Positions 11,636-24,573 of a DNA stretch of 64,000 nucleotides are shown here, piece after piece. This stretch comes from Epiperipatus broadwayi (lineage: Eukaryota; Onychophora; Udeonychophora; Euonychophora; Peripatidae). The stretch spans positions 124,001 through 188,000 of the forward strand of contig JAQFVV010012435.1 in assembly GCA_028023455.1 (NCBI GenBank), read 5' to 3'. The number at the start of each line of letters is the position of its first letter. Positions within the stretch are counted from its first letter, which is position 1. Made by a program: the position numbers and the translations under genes. Below the pieces are notes generated by a model. The model ran no database searches and was not told where the DNA came from. It saw only the letters and a program-made list of their open reading frames with translations.

Positions 11636-13011
11636 TGTAACGTTTATTTATATACGTTACAAATATATTGGCATTGGGTAAAAAAAAAACTAAAAGATAA
11701 AAGTGGATTTAAAATTTTGTTGAGTAATTTTTTTTTAAAAAAAAAAAAACGTACAATGAGGGTTGAATTATTCTTCTTATTTTTTTTTATGTGATTAGTA
11801 ATAACAGTAATTGGAGAGAACAAAAGAATTCCAAAAGCAAGTAAAAAAAGATAAGCTGAAAGTAGAAATACTCAAATTAATTAAAGATGGCCGAAAACTT
11901 GAAGAAAATAAAGACTTTATTACATAAAATTTATAAAGACTGGATAAGATTAAAAAGGCATGGTGCTAGCATGCGCAGAAGTCCTGAAAACTGGATATAA
12001 AAAGGAGGGATCCGGTTGAAGGAACGTCTTGTTCGTTTTGTTTCTCTAGTTGGTCTTGGATAACATTAATATATCCAAGATCGCTCTTCGCTGAAGGAAT
12101 TCGGCATGTCGCAGTGAACCGGAGCCTCTGAAGACATCGGACCTAATGATGTACACCAGGAAAAGCCTTCGTGACCGACTGGGGAAATGGACCACAAGAT
12201 CAAGCAATAACCAAAAGGCCGAGCTCATTATAACCAAAAAACTATGCATAGTTATCTACTACTGAATTCATGAAACTTACCGGTAAGAATAATTATCCTG
12301 ATTGTGACAAAGTTAACTATTTAAAACTACTCGTAAAAATATACGTATAAAAGAATCCCGATAGTGACTTTAATTTTTCTATATGAGAGACTCTTATTTA
12401 ACCAAGAACTTTTTGTTTATTTTAACTGATATTTATATTTTCTGGATATTTCCCACCTGAATTAAATGTGTTCTCTCCAAGGTATTAATTAGCTACTTAA
12501 CATGAAGTATTTTAGTTTGTCAAAATTAAAAATATTTCTAATATCAATTCTCATTTGTGCATTATTAATAATAGTTATTATTTTTTATTATTAAATTTAT
12601 TTTTAGTGTAATAAGATTTAAACGTAAGTTACCTTTGTCAATATGTTTCAATACGCCCAGGACTAATAATCGTAAAAATCATTAATTCTCATTACGGTAG
12701 AATTACCGCCCCTTAAAAAAAAAATATAATAAAAATCTTTTTATTTTTTTTGTTTTACAACTTGCGAGAGGTGCTGGCGACATATTTCAGCGGATTCTTA
12801 GGAATTCTGGCGCCCATAGTAAATAAAATTAAAAGTTGATTTTGTCAATAGCACAATTCGTAACAATTAATAGGCTGAAGTTGATCAGGAAAAATAGCTG
12901 TGTTTTTAGAATAGAAATACAACTTCTTTTTCTTTTGATACAGCTTGATCAACTCACGCTCAAATATAAATTTGAGGCGTATAGGGGCCTAGTAATACGA
13001 AAAACGTTACA
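11636..13011 (+). repeat. 3' LTR
   Basis: Begins TGTAACG and ends CGTTACA. It differs from the 5' LTR at about eleven positions that I found by eye, nine of them CG versus TG or CA. The terminal CG is intact here but TG in the 5' copy. Confidence 0.88.
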
Positions 13012-16000
13012 ATATATATATTGTAACTTAATTAATGTTACTCAAAGAAATATTTAAAGGAGTCCAAATATCATAGATTTCTCAAAATATAACAATATCA
13101 ATATAACAATATCAATATTAATATTGTAACATAATTAAATGTAGTTCAAAAGATATTACCATACCTGAGTAGTCTACAATATATAAGATCACAATATTTA
13201 AAATAACGTTGGATTTCTCAAGATCCAAATATCAATAATTATAAGCAAATTATTAATAACAAGTATTATAACTCAGGTATATGAAATCACATGAAGTGAG
13301 TACACTAGTAATTCAATAAAATATAACTCAGGTATACAGGCAGTAGATCTTATCCACTTTCATTTCTTGGTTTGATGTTAAGTGCATGTTTAAACAAATA
13401 CTAAGTGAATATGGTCTAGCAGGGCACCACTAGATTATCTGAATCTAGACATGGTTATATCTAATAACCTTTTCACATGTACCGGGTTTGAATCCCCTTT
13501 TGGTACTTTATTTCTAATAAAAATGAGAGATTTTGCTTTTTGAGCCATATCACTATAAGCACTAATATTTAGGTAAAAGTAAAACATCTGTAAACCAAAG
13601 TGGAGTATATTAGACATAAATCATTTCTCAGATCTTAGCATAACAAATGTGTTTCAATATTTTTATAAGTTTACTAGCTCAGATTATATATAACTAATTT
13701 AGGATGGCAATTCACTCATCCTTGCATGAAATAGATGATGGGATGTGGTTATAATAATACTAAGAAATCACTAAATATTATAAAATCAATATTTATTTAT
13801 GGCCTTTAAACAGTTAAACAGCTCATTAATTAAAACATTGATGACGATGATGATGATGATAATAATAATGATAATGACAAGGATTTCAACTACAGCTCTA
13901 GGACTAAGCCTAAACATAAAACTAATTTTTATAAAGAAATTCATAATTATTGTTAATCTTAGCATATTTAATCATATCTTAAACAACAAATATTTAACCT
14001 TTGATGATGATGAATAATCACACTTAACAAAGACTACACTTAATGAAATATATACACTTCGTTTAATAAAACAAACTAATATTTATTACTGCATTTCTAA
14101 CATATACATAAAATTTCTAGATAAACATGAAAATTGACATGAATAATAATAATAATAATAATAATTGATTATATAACAATCCTCAGATTAATTTTAAGTT
14201 CTTCCCCCTTTCCCTTCAAATGTATTTTGTATTAAGTTGGACGTCACATTGACCATGATTTTCACTCCATGAGAAAAGTATTTCAAGAAAAAAAATATTA
14301 TCTGCTCATTAGCACACATACTTTATAAATCTAACATGTAAGTAGAATGTAAAAGAAAATGTTAGTAGAATTGAAAGAGCAAGTTTTAGAAACAAGTTTT
14401 AAATTATTTTCTCCCCCTCTCTTCTACCTCTGAAATGCTATTTATTTCACATTCACTCGCAATTATACACATATAAAAATATTATTATGTATGTGCGTGT
14501 TTTATCCCATAATAACAAAATATTATTAAAAACCAAAATAATAATAATATATTAGTTAAAACTAAAATCATAATACCATAAAAAAAAATTGTTTTACACA
14601 TTAATATTTTTCGTAACTGTAAAATTAATAAACAAATAATTTTCATACATTCAAGATAATTTATGAAGCTCAAAGTTATTATTAGTAAGACATTCTTGTT
14701 TTAATCGATCTGAATAGTCTTTAAAAGTTCTTTAAATAAAATATACCACTTTATTGCTAAAATGTTTATTAAGACTCTGATATCATAAAGAAAATAGATA
14801 TAAAAAGTCATATTACCGATCTTTTGTTTGTGGTGAATTTCCAAGGGTTCAAACTTGTCTTGTATAATGTCTATATTTCTGCAGCTACCATTTCTGTTTT
14901 ACATGGGAACAATCTCTTTCTTGAGGTGTATAACTATTTGATGATGATGACTCTATTGAGGTTATTTGCTTTAGTGGACAATTTGGAAATCATTATATTA
15001 ATTTTTCTTCTCTTCCTATCAAGCATGTGGATGAAATACAGCAGTTGTTTTCACATTTATAAATTTTCTTGAGTTTAAAATCAGTTGTTGTAACAATTAA
15101 TTGGACTTGATGATTAATATTTATCAGTAGATTAATTCATCTTCTTTGAAGGCAGGTGAATGCTTTCTTCCTTCTATTAAAAACATCTTATTTCTCTGGT
15201 CAGTTGAAAGGTGTAGAATATTATTTTAGACAAAACATCTTTTCTTTCCTATATGATGTGCAGCTTCTCCCAGATGGTCCAGCAGAGATGGGACATACAT
15301 ATAATTTTTCTAGCCAGCCATTTCTAATATTTTCAACATTCAATTTAATAGTTTAATAATCTGAATCATAATCACCAAAAAATAATAATTCCAGACAGCT
15401 TTTTATATCCAATTTTTAGCTAACTTAACCAATCAGAGATAGCGTCACTTGCTATTTTTGGACAAATTCATTTTAATTAGATCTCTAATTTATTTTCAAC
15501 TAAATTTTTTTTCAACTGAAAAGTTTAATCCTTTTTCCAGACACTTTTGTTTTTAAAAAATAGACTTAATCCTTATTTCCTTTCTTTTTTTACATTTAGG
15601 TAACATTTCCAATCTTTGAGCTTCCTTCTTTAGATCTTAAGATAAGACAATTTCAAAATTAGAGCTCTCACCCATTATAAGCTTCCAAAGTGAAAAACAA
15701 TCATTTACAAAAAAATTGCTACAAAGATAGATATCTGATTAAACCGATTTCTACTTTCAACATAAAATTATACAAAAAAAAAATAATTTGACAGATTTAA
15801 TCCTTTCTTTTCTTTCAATATTTAGTAAATGTAAATTTCTGTATGTAATGTACACACATCTTTCATTCTTTCAAATCATTCATAAACTAACATTAAATAA
15901 TATAATTGCTAGCTTAGTAATTATAACCCTATTATTTAAAATTAAATCTGTAACTTTTAAATCCCAATTACAATTATAGAAAGAAAAATAGAAGCATAGA

Positions 16001-16386
16001 ATAAGATATTAGAATTGATCAAGCATAAGTTAGTTTTAAAGAAAGTTAAAATGTTGAATATTTGAAATATGAAACAATTAAATAGCTTACACATACACTG
16101 CCTATACGTATGCATTATAACTTTGCTTTTGAACAGAAAATTTAAATATTAAATAGTTTAAATGTGTGTATTACCTTTCTATCAACACACAAACAAATAA
16201 AGCATATAATTGTTGACCCACTCTCTCTCTGTTTGATGCTTTTAGAACTGGACCTTGTAGGGTTTAAACTTGGATGCCCTACAACTTCCTTTATGGTTAT
16301 ATAAAAATGTGATGATGATTTTGTTTTACACTTTCTTACATGCACAGTACTATAAATTTGGCTAGTGACCAAATTGCAATGGCACA
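13012..16386. other. AT-rich non-coding stretch with simple repeats
   Basis: Contains GAT/AAT-type microsatellites (about 13827-13880 and 14138-14165). Around 13480-13500 there is a B-box-like GGGTTTGAATCC followed by a tail with AATAAA, possibly a weak SINE relic. Open frames at 14.8-15.4 kb look like chance frames: they have no motif and are hydrophobic because of T-richness. Confidence 0.45.
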
Positions 16387-16400
16387 ATATATATATATAT

Positions 16401-16465
<65 letters not shown>
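16387..16465. repeat. (TA)n microsatellite
   Basis: About 79 bp of alternating TA with one interruption near 16401. The Ile-Tyr repeat frame that crosses it is an artefact of the repeat. Confidence 0.95.
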
Positions 16466-16467
<2 letters not shown>

Positions 16468-19349
16468 TGGTCTTTATGCAAACATATTTACACATTTTGC
16501 AAATACCCAAGTTGTATTTGAAGCTAAAGATAAAGTTATATATTGTGTGCACTGTATTTTATAGAAGAATCATTAAATTGTTCTTATCTAATTTTTAAAC
16601 AGGCTTACTTTTATTTATTTTCTTTGGTTCCTTAAGAAATAATGGAAGAAGAATTTACTATATATAGTGATAAAGCTCTCCTAAAACAATTACTAGATGT
16701 ACTGTAAATAAAAATTTACTTTAGATTTGACATATATATTGTAATGGTTGGTGGAATATACCTGAATGTCCCTGTCTGAAAATACATGTGAACACACAGA
16801 TCAACTTCAACAATCAGCTGGTTTGACCATAACGTATAATCAACTTGCATCAAATTTGAAAGTGCTGGTGCACCTATCTTTCATATCCTAAAGTTGATAG
16901 TGCCAAATGTAACAGTCCGGTCCATCCACATATATATGAGAAAAAGAGCAAGATCACATCTAACTACTGTCAGCCCTAGGGTTTTCATGTAGGATGCTAG
17001 AGATAACACAATGAAGTACCTGACTCATTACATCTATCTTCAATAGACTAGCCTAAACATTATTCATCAAATCTACATGTAATTTAAATCAGTTCATCTA
17101 ACATCTCACCACTCTTTTTCAGAACTGTTGCCTCAGATATTCGAACTCAGGAAGAATTTACGTTCGACTCTTTTAACAGGGATGTATCTATGCAAACTGT
17201 TAATCAACAACTAAATAATTCATCCTTATTTATTAGAAAGAAATAACCTTTATTTAAAATTTTCTCACATGCTTATCAAACAATAATGTGGGTGTGCATA
17301 TGTAAAAACATTGGTTATAGGATTGAATGTAAATGCTGGATTGAATGTAAATGTTGGATCAACAAAACTACAGAGACCTTGTCAATTAACAAAACTTCAT
17401 AATATTTATGTACAGAACAAGAAAAGATATTCAAACATAAAATAAATTCTCAATCAATGTAGAAAAGAAAACAAATATTTAAAAAAAAGAAAAATATTTA
17501 CAAATGCAAATAAATTATTTGGTTATATCCCTATATACTGATAGCTTTTATATCTATGATGAGTATCTATCATTTCTTTACTTAAACAATTTAAAACTAT
17601 TCACCCTTATTTCCCATGATAGACACCCATAATATAGACATCTATATATCCAAGATAATAAAAAAATTATTAATTAAAAGTGAGATTGCTAACTTAATGA
17701 AAATTTAAATGCAACTTCAGATGTAGTATGCAATTTTAAGTGTGGAAAAGTATAATAATAAAACAACACATGATATGATAGAACAGAAAATTATAAAGAA
17801 TATTAATTTAAAAACATTAATCATTCATTCATTATAAAAATCTTAAGGATACTGTTAGTAAAACATATACTATAAATTACAAATAAGTCATGTCATGTTG
17901 TAGCATTGTTTATTTCAGTGACTTTAACAAAAAAAATCTCTTACTGTTTAAGTATTCTATTGGAGCACTTACTTTTATGTTCATAGCTAAAAAAATCAAG
18001 TATTTTACCTAGATTTTATTAAAAAAAAAAAAAAAAACTTTTCAACCTTCCTCCTCCCCTATTCTCTTGATATTTTCTTATATTGGACTGCTCCATGTTG
18101 AATTATAAGTAGTACTACCCAAATATAAGATTGAGGTAATAAAATAAAAAAATAAAAATAAAAATACAAATCTATACAAAAGAAAATGAAACATAATTTT
18201 ACAATATTTTATGAATCGATATAATCAAGCATTACTATTTTTCAGAGTTCTCCTTACATAAACAGTTCATATAATTTATGCATTTTTTATTATAGATATT
18301 GAAAAACTCCTGATTGATTTTATATAGCACATCCTGAATTTATTTAAGTTGGCAGTAGGTAGTTTTGTGTTAATTCTCTGTAAATTTTCATCCTGTGTGG
18401 ATCCGGCTTATCAGGCACTTAAATTGTAAAAAGTTAAATATTGATTTTCACATGGCCATAGTGGATAAATAAAAATGCTCCACCCCAAAGACAATTAATC
18501 TTTCTAGCCAATGTATGTCATATTGTAACTATACACAGATTTATATAAATATATATATGGTTTGCATTTAATAAGAATATATTTATAGATAGAGTACAGC
18601 TCTTTACTGTTTGTAATATTGGCTATATAAACTTATAAACTTTAAATTAAATAAACCGTTCTGATTTCTTTTTTAGTTTTTTTTAAACAAAAATTATAAT
18701 ACTTTTTTAAAATTTAAATTGATAAATTATTTTAACTTATCTGACTCTTGAATTAGAATAAGAATGTTCTATTCCGTTCCTCTACTTTTTTTTCCGAATG
18801 GCAAATAACTAGAAAAATATTAATACTTGTTGAGACGCTGCTTTAAAAAATGTCCATTTTGCAGAAAAATATTAAAATAATAATTGCTTCGATAAGATGA
18901 CTTTTTATGTCAAACACAGAATAAAAACGAAGAAAATGATTTTTAATTGTTTCCCTTTTATACCAGCGTTATTCCTATTGTTTAAAATCTAATGTTCCTA
19001 TTGTTGTATTTTTTAAAATATTTTTATATCGATTCATTTTAAAAAAATAAAACAAATTATAAAATAAATTTGCAATATTATTTTTATCATAGAAAAATAA
19101 ATTTGCAATATTATTATTATTATATTCAGATATTACAATACTTGATTTATTTTCTATTGCTATGACTATCATTTAAGTCATTGTCTGTTTAATATAATCA
19201 ATGCAATGGCCAACATATATATATATGTATAATTTTTTTTTATCAAGATTTATATTTTTTTAAACACTAAAATTTTATTACTAATATATATATATATATA
19301 TGTGTTTTTCACTGTAGATTACCCATCATTCCCAATACTTAACATGTAG
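16466..19349. other. Non-coding stretch with an unclassified less AT-rich block
   Basis: From about 16740 to 17200 the sequence is less AT-rich and begins next to ATATATATTGTAA, a context also seen at 13012 and 55890. It may be part of a dispersed repeat, but I find no second copy in the window and no coding motif. The rest is low complexity, including a short tandem at 17322-17357. Confidence 0.35.
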
Positions 19350-19365
19350 TTAGTACATTGTTAAA

Positions 19366-19733
19366 CTGAGAGAGTGCAAACTTCTCAAGCACTTGTGACT
19401 ATTAGTAACCAATCAGATCTTAAGCAAAGTTATAACATCGAAAAAACTACTGCATAGTAAATCAAAAGATTTCATGCTGTATGTTTATAATTTGAACTCA
19501 GTCAATTAAGTGTGATGATATTTAAGATTCATGCTCTCAGATATAAGTACTTTGGACTGTCTTGGATATATAGAAAAACAAGTAAAGAAGAGAGTGGGAA
19601 CCACTCTTTTCTTGTTAAATTCTCTGTCCCAGTGCTTAAGATCTGATTGGTTACTAATAGTCACAAGCGCTTGAGAAGTTTGCACTCTCTCAATTTAATT
19701 TTCAATACCGTCTGCACTTTATAAAAATATTAT
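19366..19733. mobile_element. Fold-back element with 16-bp target-site duplication
   Basis: TTAGTACATTGTTAAA occurs at 19350-19365 and again at 19734-19749, an exact 16-bp direct repeat bounding 368 bp. Inside, 19368-19425 and 19633-19690 are inverted repeats of 58 bp with a single A/G difference at a CpG. The spacer is about 207 bp and non-coding. A duplication this long is typical of LINE- or Penelope-type target-primed insertion, not of cut-and-paste transposases. No hammerhead core is visible. Confidence 0.75.
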
Positions 19734-20272
19734 TTAGTACATTGTTAAAAATATCAAAACATTTATATTCTCCAAAATGTTCTAGCAAAACTAATTATTT
19801 ATTTGATCTTTACATGCTAATTAAAGATAAAACAATCCATTATTTCAGGTAGTTAAGGTTAGTTATGGGTGCGATCTTGAGCTACCTTCACAATATATAT
19901 ATTTCTAGTGAAAATTCTAAAACATTAGAAAGAAAAAGCATCATCTTATTGGATTCTGGATTTATAGTACGCTCATGATTTTGCTAACCTTGCCAATTCA
20001 AAAAATGATGTACACCTAATTAATGTTTTGAATGAAACTGTTACATCTCACCATGTTTTCAAATAATGGATTTAGCCCAGATTCCATATTATCTAGATCA
20101 GATGAGTATTCATTACTTAGAACTAACATGTAGACAAATAGATAATGCATAGCCAATAGCAAGAATGGGCCAATAGGCAATGATGCTCATTGAAACTGAA
20201 TGTTTTTAGTATGGATGAGGATCTGACAATAAATAGTTAAGCTTTTTTAAAGGTAGGGCCAGAGAAATACTG

Positions 20273-20362
20273 TCACAAAGCTGAAAGGCAGAATCCACAT
20301 TCTCCAGAGAACTACCATCACAAAGCTGAAAGGCAGAATACACATTCTCCAGACACTTACTG
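20273..20362 (+). repeat. 45-bp tandem duplication
   Basis: The unit starting TCACAAAGCTGAAAGGCAGA at 20273 is repeated at 20318 with a few changes. It sits in a less AT-rich block (about 20240-20620) with no recognisable coding content, probably part of an unidentified old repeat. Confidence 0.7.
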
Positions 20363-21239
20363 ATAAGAAAAATGGTTGATACAGTGAGGCAAGTCCATGT
20401 TCAGGACTAGAAAGTGCTAGAACCAAATTCTGATACAAGGCAAGCTGTCAATACAGCCAGAAGTATCCATGTAATGCTCATGAGGCAGGCTATTACAGTA
20501 CAACTGAGAGTGGTAGGAAACCTATAAGGCCATGTTCAGACCATTCTTCCATAGTTCATCCTAGAGTTAGCAGTTATATCTCATAAAAGGTAACAGGTCG
20601 AGTATAGCCATTGTAAATATAATGTAAATATGCAAGTATAAATTTGTTTTCAATGTATTATTAATAAATATAGTATAAAAGGTATTTACAAACATTTGTT
20701 TGTATATGCTATCACATATAAACATAATAGAAACATATAAATACTTTGATTTTAGTAATTATTGTTTAATAAACTTTTACTTACAAAGAGTTAGCAATCA
20801 AAAAAAATCTTTAGCAACTTTTAGGTTGGCTGTAATCAGTTTTAAAATGTAATTAAATTACCTTGATAACTTTTTAAGCAGAAAGATGGTTTCGAGTGTT
20901 GCGCTGCAGCATATATTTTAATGTGCTGTTGTTATGTTTAAATAACTCATCACAATGATATAATTACTATGATATTGATTTTTCCCTTCAATTGTATGAG
21001 AGCTATGATTATGGTGAACTTCACCAAAAGTGCACTTAGTATTAGGTTATAAAGAAGAATCTACTTTGTTACACAGGCAAACAAAGGCTTGCATGTTTGA
21101 ATTATAATTACTATGACTAACTTAAAATTTTATTTAAAAATGCTTATAAAATTATAAAATTTGTGAATACATTTTCGAGCTGGCTAGATGTGACACTATA
21201 GAATTTACCTTTGTAAAGTTATATTTTTATTTGATTGAA

Positions 21240-21600
21240 TTTGTGGAAGAAATGGATGATGCCCTATAAAAAATATTTTGTAGTGAACTTACACATGGTT
21301 TTTATAGGAGAGGCCGACCTTATTTTTGTTATAAAGTTTATCATTTATTGTTGAAGAAAGAATACAATGGAGAACTACAATATTGTGAAAGACATACAGA
21401 AAAGTTTACTGCAGAAGAAGTTAAATAAACAAAATAATAAACAGAATAGTGGGCCAAGGTGTTCTCTATATGGATGCATATGTGGTTCAGAGATGGATTT
21501 GTGTAGTCATCACAAAAACTTATCTCCAGTGTCATATTATTATTGTGATTACTGTTGTATTTTTCTTGGAGTTGAAATGACTGTACTTGTTTGTGATTAA
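21240..21600 (+). pseudogene. LINE-A C-terminus (decayed), with C-terminal C2H2 finger
   Basis: A plus-strand reading gives MDDA-L, then KIFCSELTHGF-RRGRP-L-YK, a block conserved near the C-terminus of many animal non-LTR retrotransposon RT proteins. About 60 codons later comes a finger-like segment, C-LYG-C(G)SEMDL-SHH, which is the C2H2 finger that ends those proteins. Frame changes and stops separate the blocks. The open frame 21367-21600 covers only the finger part. Related copies: C-terminus at 48.1-48.55 kb and RT at 36.7-37.4 kb. 5'-truncated and inactive. Confidence 0.6.
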
Positions 21601-22331
21601 TTACTACTAGCTATTGTTGACTATAGAAGTATAATGGGTGTAAAAAAAACATTTCAAACAACACAAATTATTTGGAGATATATTTTGCATTGCACAAGGT
21701 CAATTGAGGACATAAGCTAATGGCATAAGTACAAGATTGAAAATTTTAGTATTATGTTGGCATTTGATATGCATATATAGTATGTAACTTACTATTAGTT
21801 TAAATAAACATATCAGAATATCTATTTAAAGGAATTAGTCTATAAAACTTTAATCATTAGCTTCAGTGAACCAAAAAGATTAAAATTTAAGCGTATCGGG
21901 GGGGGGGGGTTCAAGTGGTCTGTTTATGTTTTTACATAATATTTTTTTTCTTTAAAAAACGATCGCTTAATAAAAATACATTAGGATATGACAGAGTTGT
22001 TTTCAACATTTTTAAACCTGGTTCTTAGAACTTAAGAGAGAAAACCAGAGAAACAGATCGATTTCCTTTTTTTTTTTTTAGTACACTTTTATTAATTTTA
22101 TCTTTAAAATGTATTTTTTATAACAATTTCTGTGTACAGTAAATAAAATTGGGTGTCTTTAAAGTTAGCCTAATAAAGTGACGATTTAAGAGTTAAAGAT
22201 CTTTGGATAGAAAATTAAGCATTGTTAATTTGACGCTCTAACCTCATTGTGACCTTCAGAGAGACAAAACGTTTAGTAAATCATTTTAATCTGAAAGAAA
22301 ACATAAGTTACAATATAAATTATTTCATAAT

Positions 22332-22337
22332 TTTATT
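22332..22337 (-). promoter_or_regulatory. AATAAA poly(A) signal for the candidate terminal exon
   Basis: On the minus strand AATAAA lies about 31 bases after the TAA stop of the candidate exon, a normal distance. AATAAA is frequent in such AT-rich DNA, so it adds only modest support. Confidence 0.35.
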
Positions 22338-22367
22338 TTTAAAACAACAACAGCAATATTAAAATAA

Positions 22368-22463
22368 TTATAAGCGAACGGATTTGACGCTCAAGAAATC
22401 ACGCGACCATTGAGTTCCAGGAGTATAAAGTCGATAAGGTCGTCCTTGTACCATTGTGTTAAA
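22368..22463 (-). CDS. Candidate 3'-terminal coding exon of an unidentified gene
   Basis: On the minus strand a T-rich tract ending TTTTTCTGTGCAG precedes 31 sense codons and a TAA stop (22368-22370). The segment is visibly richer in G+C and CpG than its surroundings. The peptide is balanced in composition (key residues GRPYRLYTPGTQWSRDF and then VKSVRL at the end), unlike the Lys/Asn/Ile/Phe-rich chance frames around it. An AATAAA follows at about 31 bases. I do not recognise the family. No upstream exon was identified, so the gene model is partial. It could also be a chance frame: an open run of this length is not rare on its own. Confidence 0.4.
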   Translation of the reverse strand, partial: FNTMVQGRPYRLYTPGTQWSRDFLSVKSVRL

Positions 22464-22740
22464 CTGCACAGAAAAAATAATAATTATAATATCTGAAATT
22501 TAAGAAGTTATAGAAATTAAATTTTAGATGAAATAAACGTTTCTTCAACAAGAAGATAAAAGAACCAAAGACATAATATTTCACGTTGACATTCATATTT
22601 TAATATTATCAACTTAATAATGTATATACTAATAAAATCCTGGGTCTACACCTTGATGATCCATTGTTTTGATCACTGAAGAATATTTACAAAAATGCAA
22701 CTGCAATAATTAGATTACTTAATGATATTTAAAAAAAATT

Positions 22741-23640
22741 AACACCTAGAAGAGTGTACAACAGGGTGACTCTATATCTCCAAAACTTTTGACAGCAGTT
22801 TTGCAAAAAGTATTTTGTTGATTAAAAGGGAGTAAAATAAATGGAGATTATTTAAGTCATCTAGATTTTGCAAATGATGTAGTTGTTTTTGCAAATAGTA
22901 TTTCAGAGCTTCAGGAATTGTTGCAAGAATTGTTAGATGAAAATAATAATGTAGAATTAATAGTAAATGCTAAAAAGACTAAAGTAAAGTTAAATGGATT
23001 TTCTTAAAAAAAGAAAATAAAGATTAATAATGATGAGTTAGAAGAAGTTAACAATACAAATACTTTGGTCAAATTATTGCTACAGATAGAAACATAATGG
23101 ATGAAATTAATCATAGACTTAAACTTGGTTGGAGTGCTTTTGATAGAAATAACTTTCTTAGAAGAAAATATACCTATGTGTTTGATAAGAGAGATTTTTA
23201 ATAAATATGTTTTAGCAGTTCTTACATATGAATCTGAGAATTTGACTCTTAATAAAAAAAGTAGTAAAGACACTTCAGACAATCAAAGAAATATGGAGAG
23301 ATGCATGTTAGAAGTAACAATAATATATTGAAAATGAAATATTTGGTTGAGTGGACAAACAGATGTTACTGACATCATGAAAGAATTAAGAGATTGAAGT
23401 GGAATTAGAATAAACATATTGTTAGAAGAGATGACACAATATATGGACAGTTGAAACCTTAAACTGAATTCCAAGAGATTCTAAAAGGCATAGAAAATGA
23501 CAACATGTAAGATGGATGGATGAAATAAGAAAGTATGCTAGTGTGATGTGGAGAAGAGAGGCTAGAGATCAGAGAAGATGGATTGAACTTGGAGAGACCT
23601 TCATCCTGCAGTGGATCAATAATGGTTGAAAATGGTGAAT
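22741..23640 (+). pseudogene. RTE-type LINE fragment, 3' half of RT plus C-terminal region
   Basis: The plus strand reads GVQQGDSISPKLLTAVLQKV (RT motif B region). Then comes LSHLDFANDVVVFAN, the catalytic FADD box with the first Asp changed to Asn, followed by the thumb block with KTKV. After a frame change come YFGQIIA, NIMDEINHR, LGWSAF, and at the end RWMDEIRKYASVMW, then DQRRWIELGETF-LQWI. These are successive hallmarks of RTE/BovB-like proteins. Several stops and frameshifts break it and the catalytic change confirms it is dead. A minus-strand fragment of the same family lies at 46.4-46.7 kb. Confidence 0.8.
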
Positions 23641-24573
23641 GATTAATAAAAGAAATGAGAATGTCAAAAGACTAAAACAATAATGTCAATGCAAAGCAAA
23701 GATCTTTTCAACACCTTTTAATGAACTAACAGTGAAGGAGAAGATAGTATTCACTAAACTACTCAATTATCAGGTGGTCTGCATTTAAGCAGTTTTCCAT
23801 CCTTGTTTTATTCTATAAGTAAGGGTATTAGCTACCAATTTACTGATCAAAATTGAATGGTAATTGGTTTGGCCACATTTACAATATTAAAAGAATAATT
23901 GTTGTATTACAATGTATTAAGAGATAGATCCTTTTTATTATCATAATATAGATTTAATACACTATATTTTTATCCCTAACTCATTTTCATCCCTATCATT
24001 ATCATCCATTCATAAATGAGATTAGTTTTCCTGACTCTAGAAAGAGAAAACAATAATTCAATTTAATGTTTTGTGATGGTTGATTAAAACAAAGTTATGA
24101 TCTAAGAATAGGTAAAAAGATTGTTCCAATAGCCAATTTTATAGCAACAATAAATGACAAAATTTTATTTAAAAACTTTCCAGTTACTAAATAATCAAAG
24201 TTTAAACAGTTTTCCATCCATGTTTTACCCTCTAGCTAAGGAGATCTAGGTACTCATTTAACCACCATGATTAATGGTAGCTATATTGAGATATTTATAA
24301 AATTTATCTTAAAAGCTTTTAATTTTAAGTTTGTATATCCAAAAGTATGTAAAATGATAATATATATATATATACACACACACAATGAGTGATAATGATA
24401 TAAGTAACTGGTTTTTAAAATTGCATTGTAGTGTGATCCTTGAATAAACATACATTAAATAGTGATATACCAAAAATTTCAAAGTGCTAGTGTGTCTGAA
24501 TTATAAATCATGACATGAAATGGATCAGTATCTTCTATAACTTCACAGATAGTCTTTTCATATCTTCCTGCCA

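Larger units (their letters stand above)
9513..13011 (+). mobile_element. Non-autonomous LTR retrotransposon (two 1.38-kb LTRs, 0.75-kb interior)
   Basis: Two direct repeats of 1375-1376 bp (9513-10887 and 11636-13011) begin TGTAA(T/C)G and end CGTTACA, giving TG...CA ends and a 7-bp terminal inverted repeat. ATATA flanks both outer boundaries, consistent with a 5-bp target-site duplication, although the flank is TA-rich. The interior (10888-11635) has no gag-pol frame. It is clearly less AT-rich than the surroundings. The LTRs are about 99% identical by eye, so the insertion is young. It must rely on another element's proteins. This resembles a TRIM/LARD-type derivative with unusually long LTRs for its interior. 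Confidence 0.88.

Noticed and set aside
9922-12249. 67-residue frame present twice (9922-10125 and 12046-12249) as a conserved gene pair
   Set aside because: The two copies are the two LTRs of one element. Conservation follows from LTR identity, and no domain is visible.
14824-15356. Two hydrophobic frames as small membrane proteins
   Set aside because: Hydrophobicity follows from T-rich DNA. There is no supporting start context, splice structure or similarity.
16340-16564. Plus-strand frame with Ile-Tyr repeats
   Set aside because: It is generated by the (TA)n microsatellite.
19366-19733. Hammerhead in the fold-back element
   Set aside because: There is a CTGATTG-like string but no GAAA box at the right spacing and no pairing stem II.
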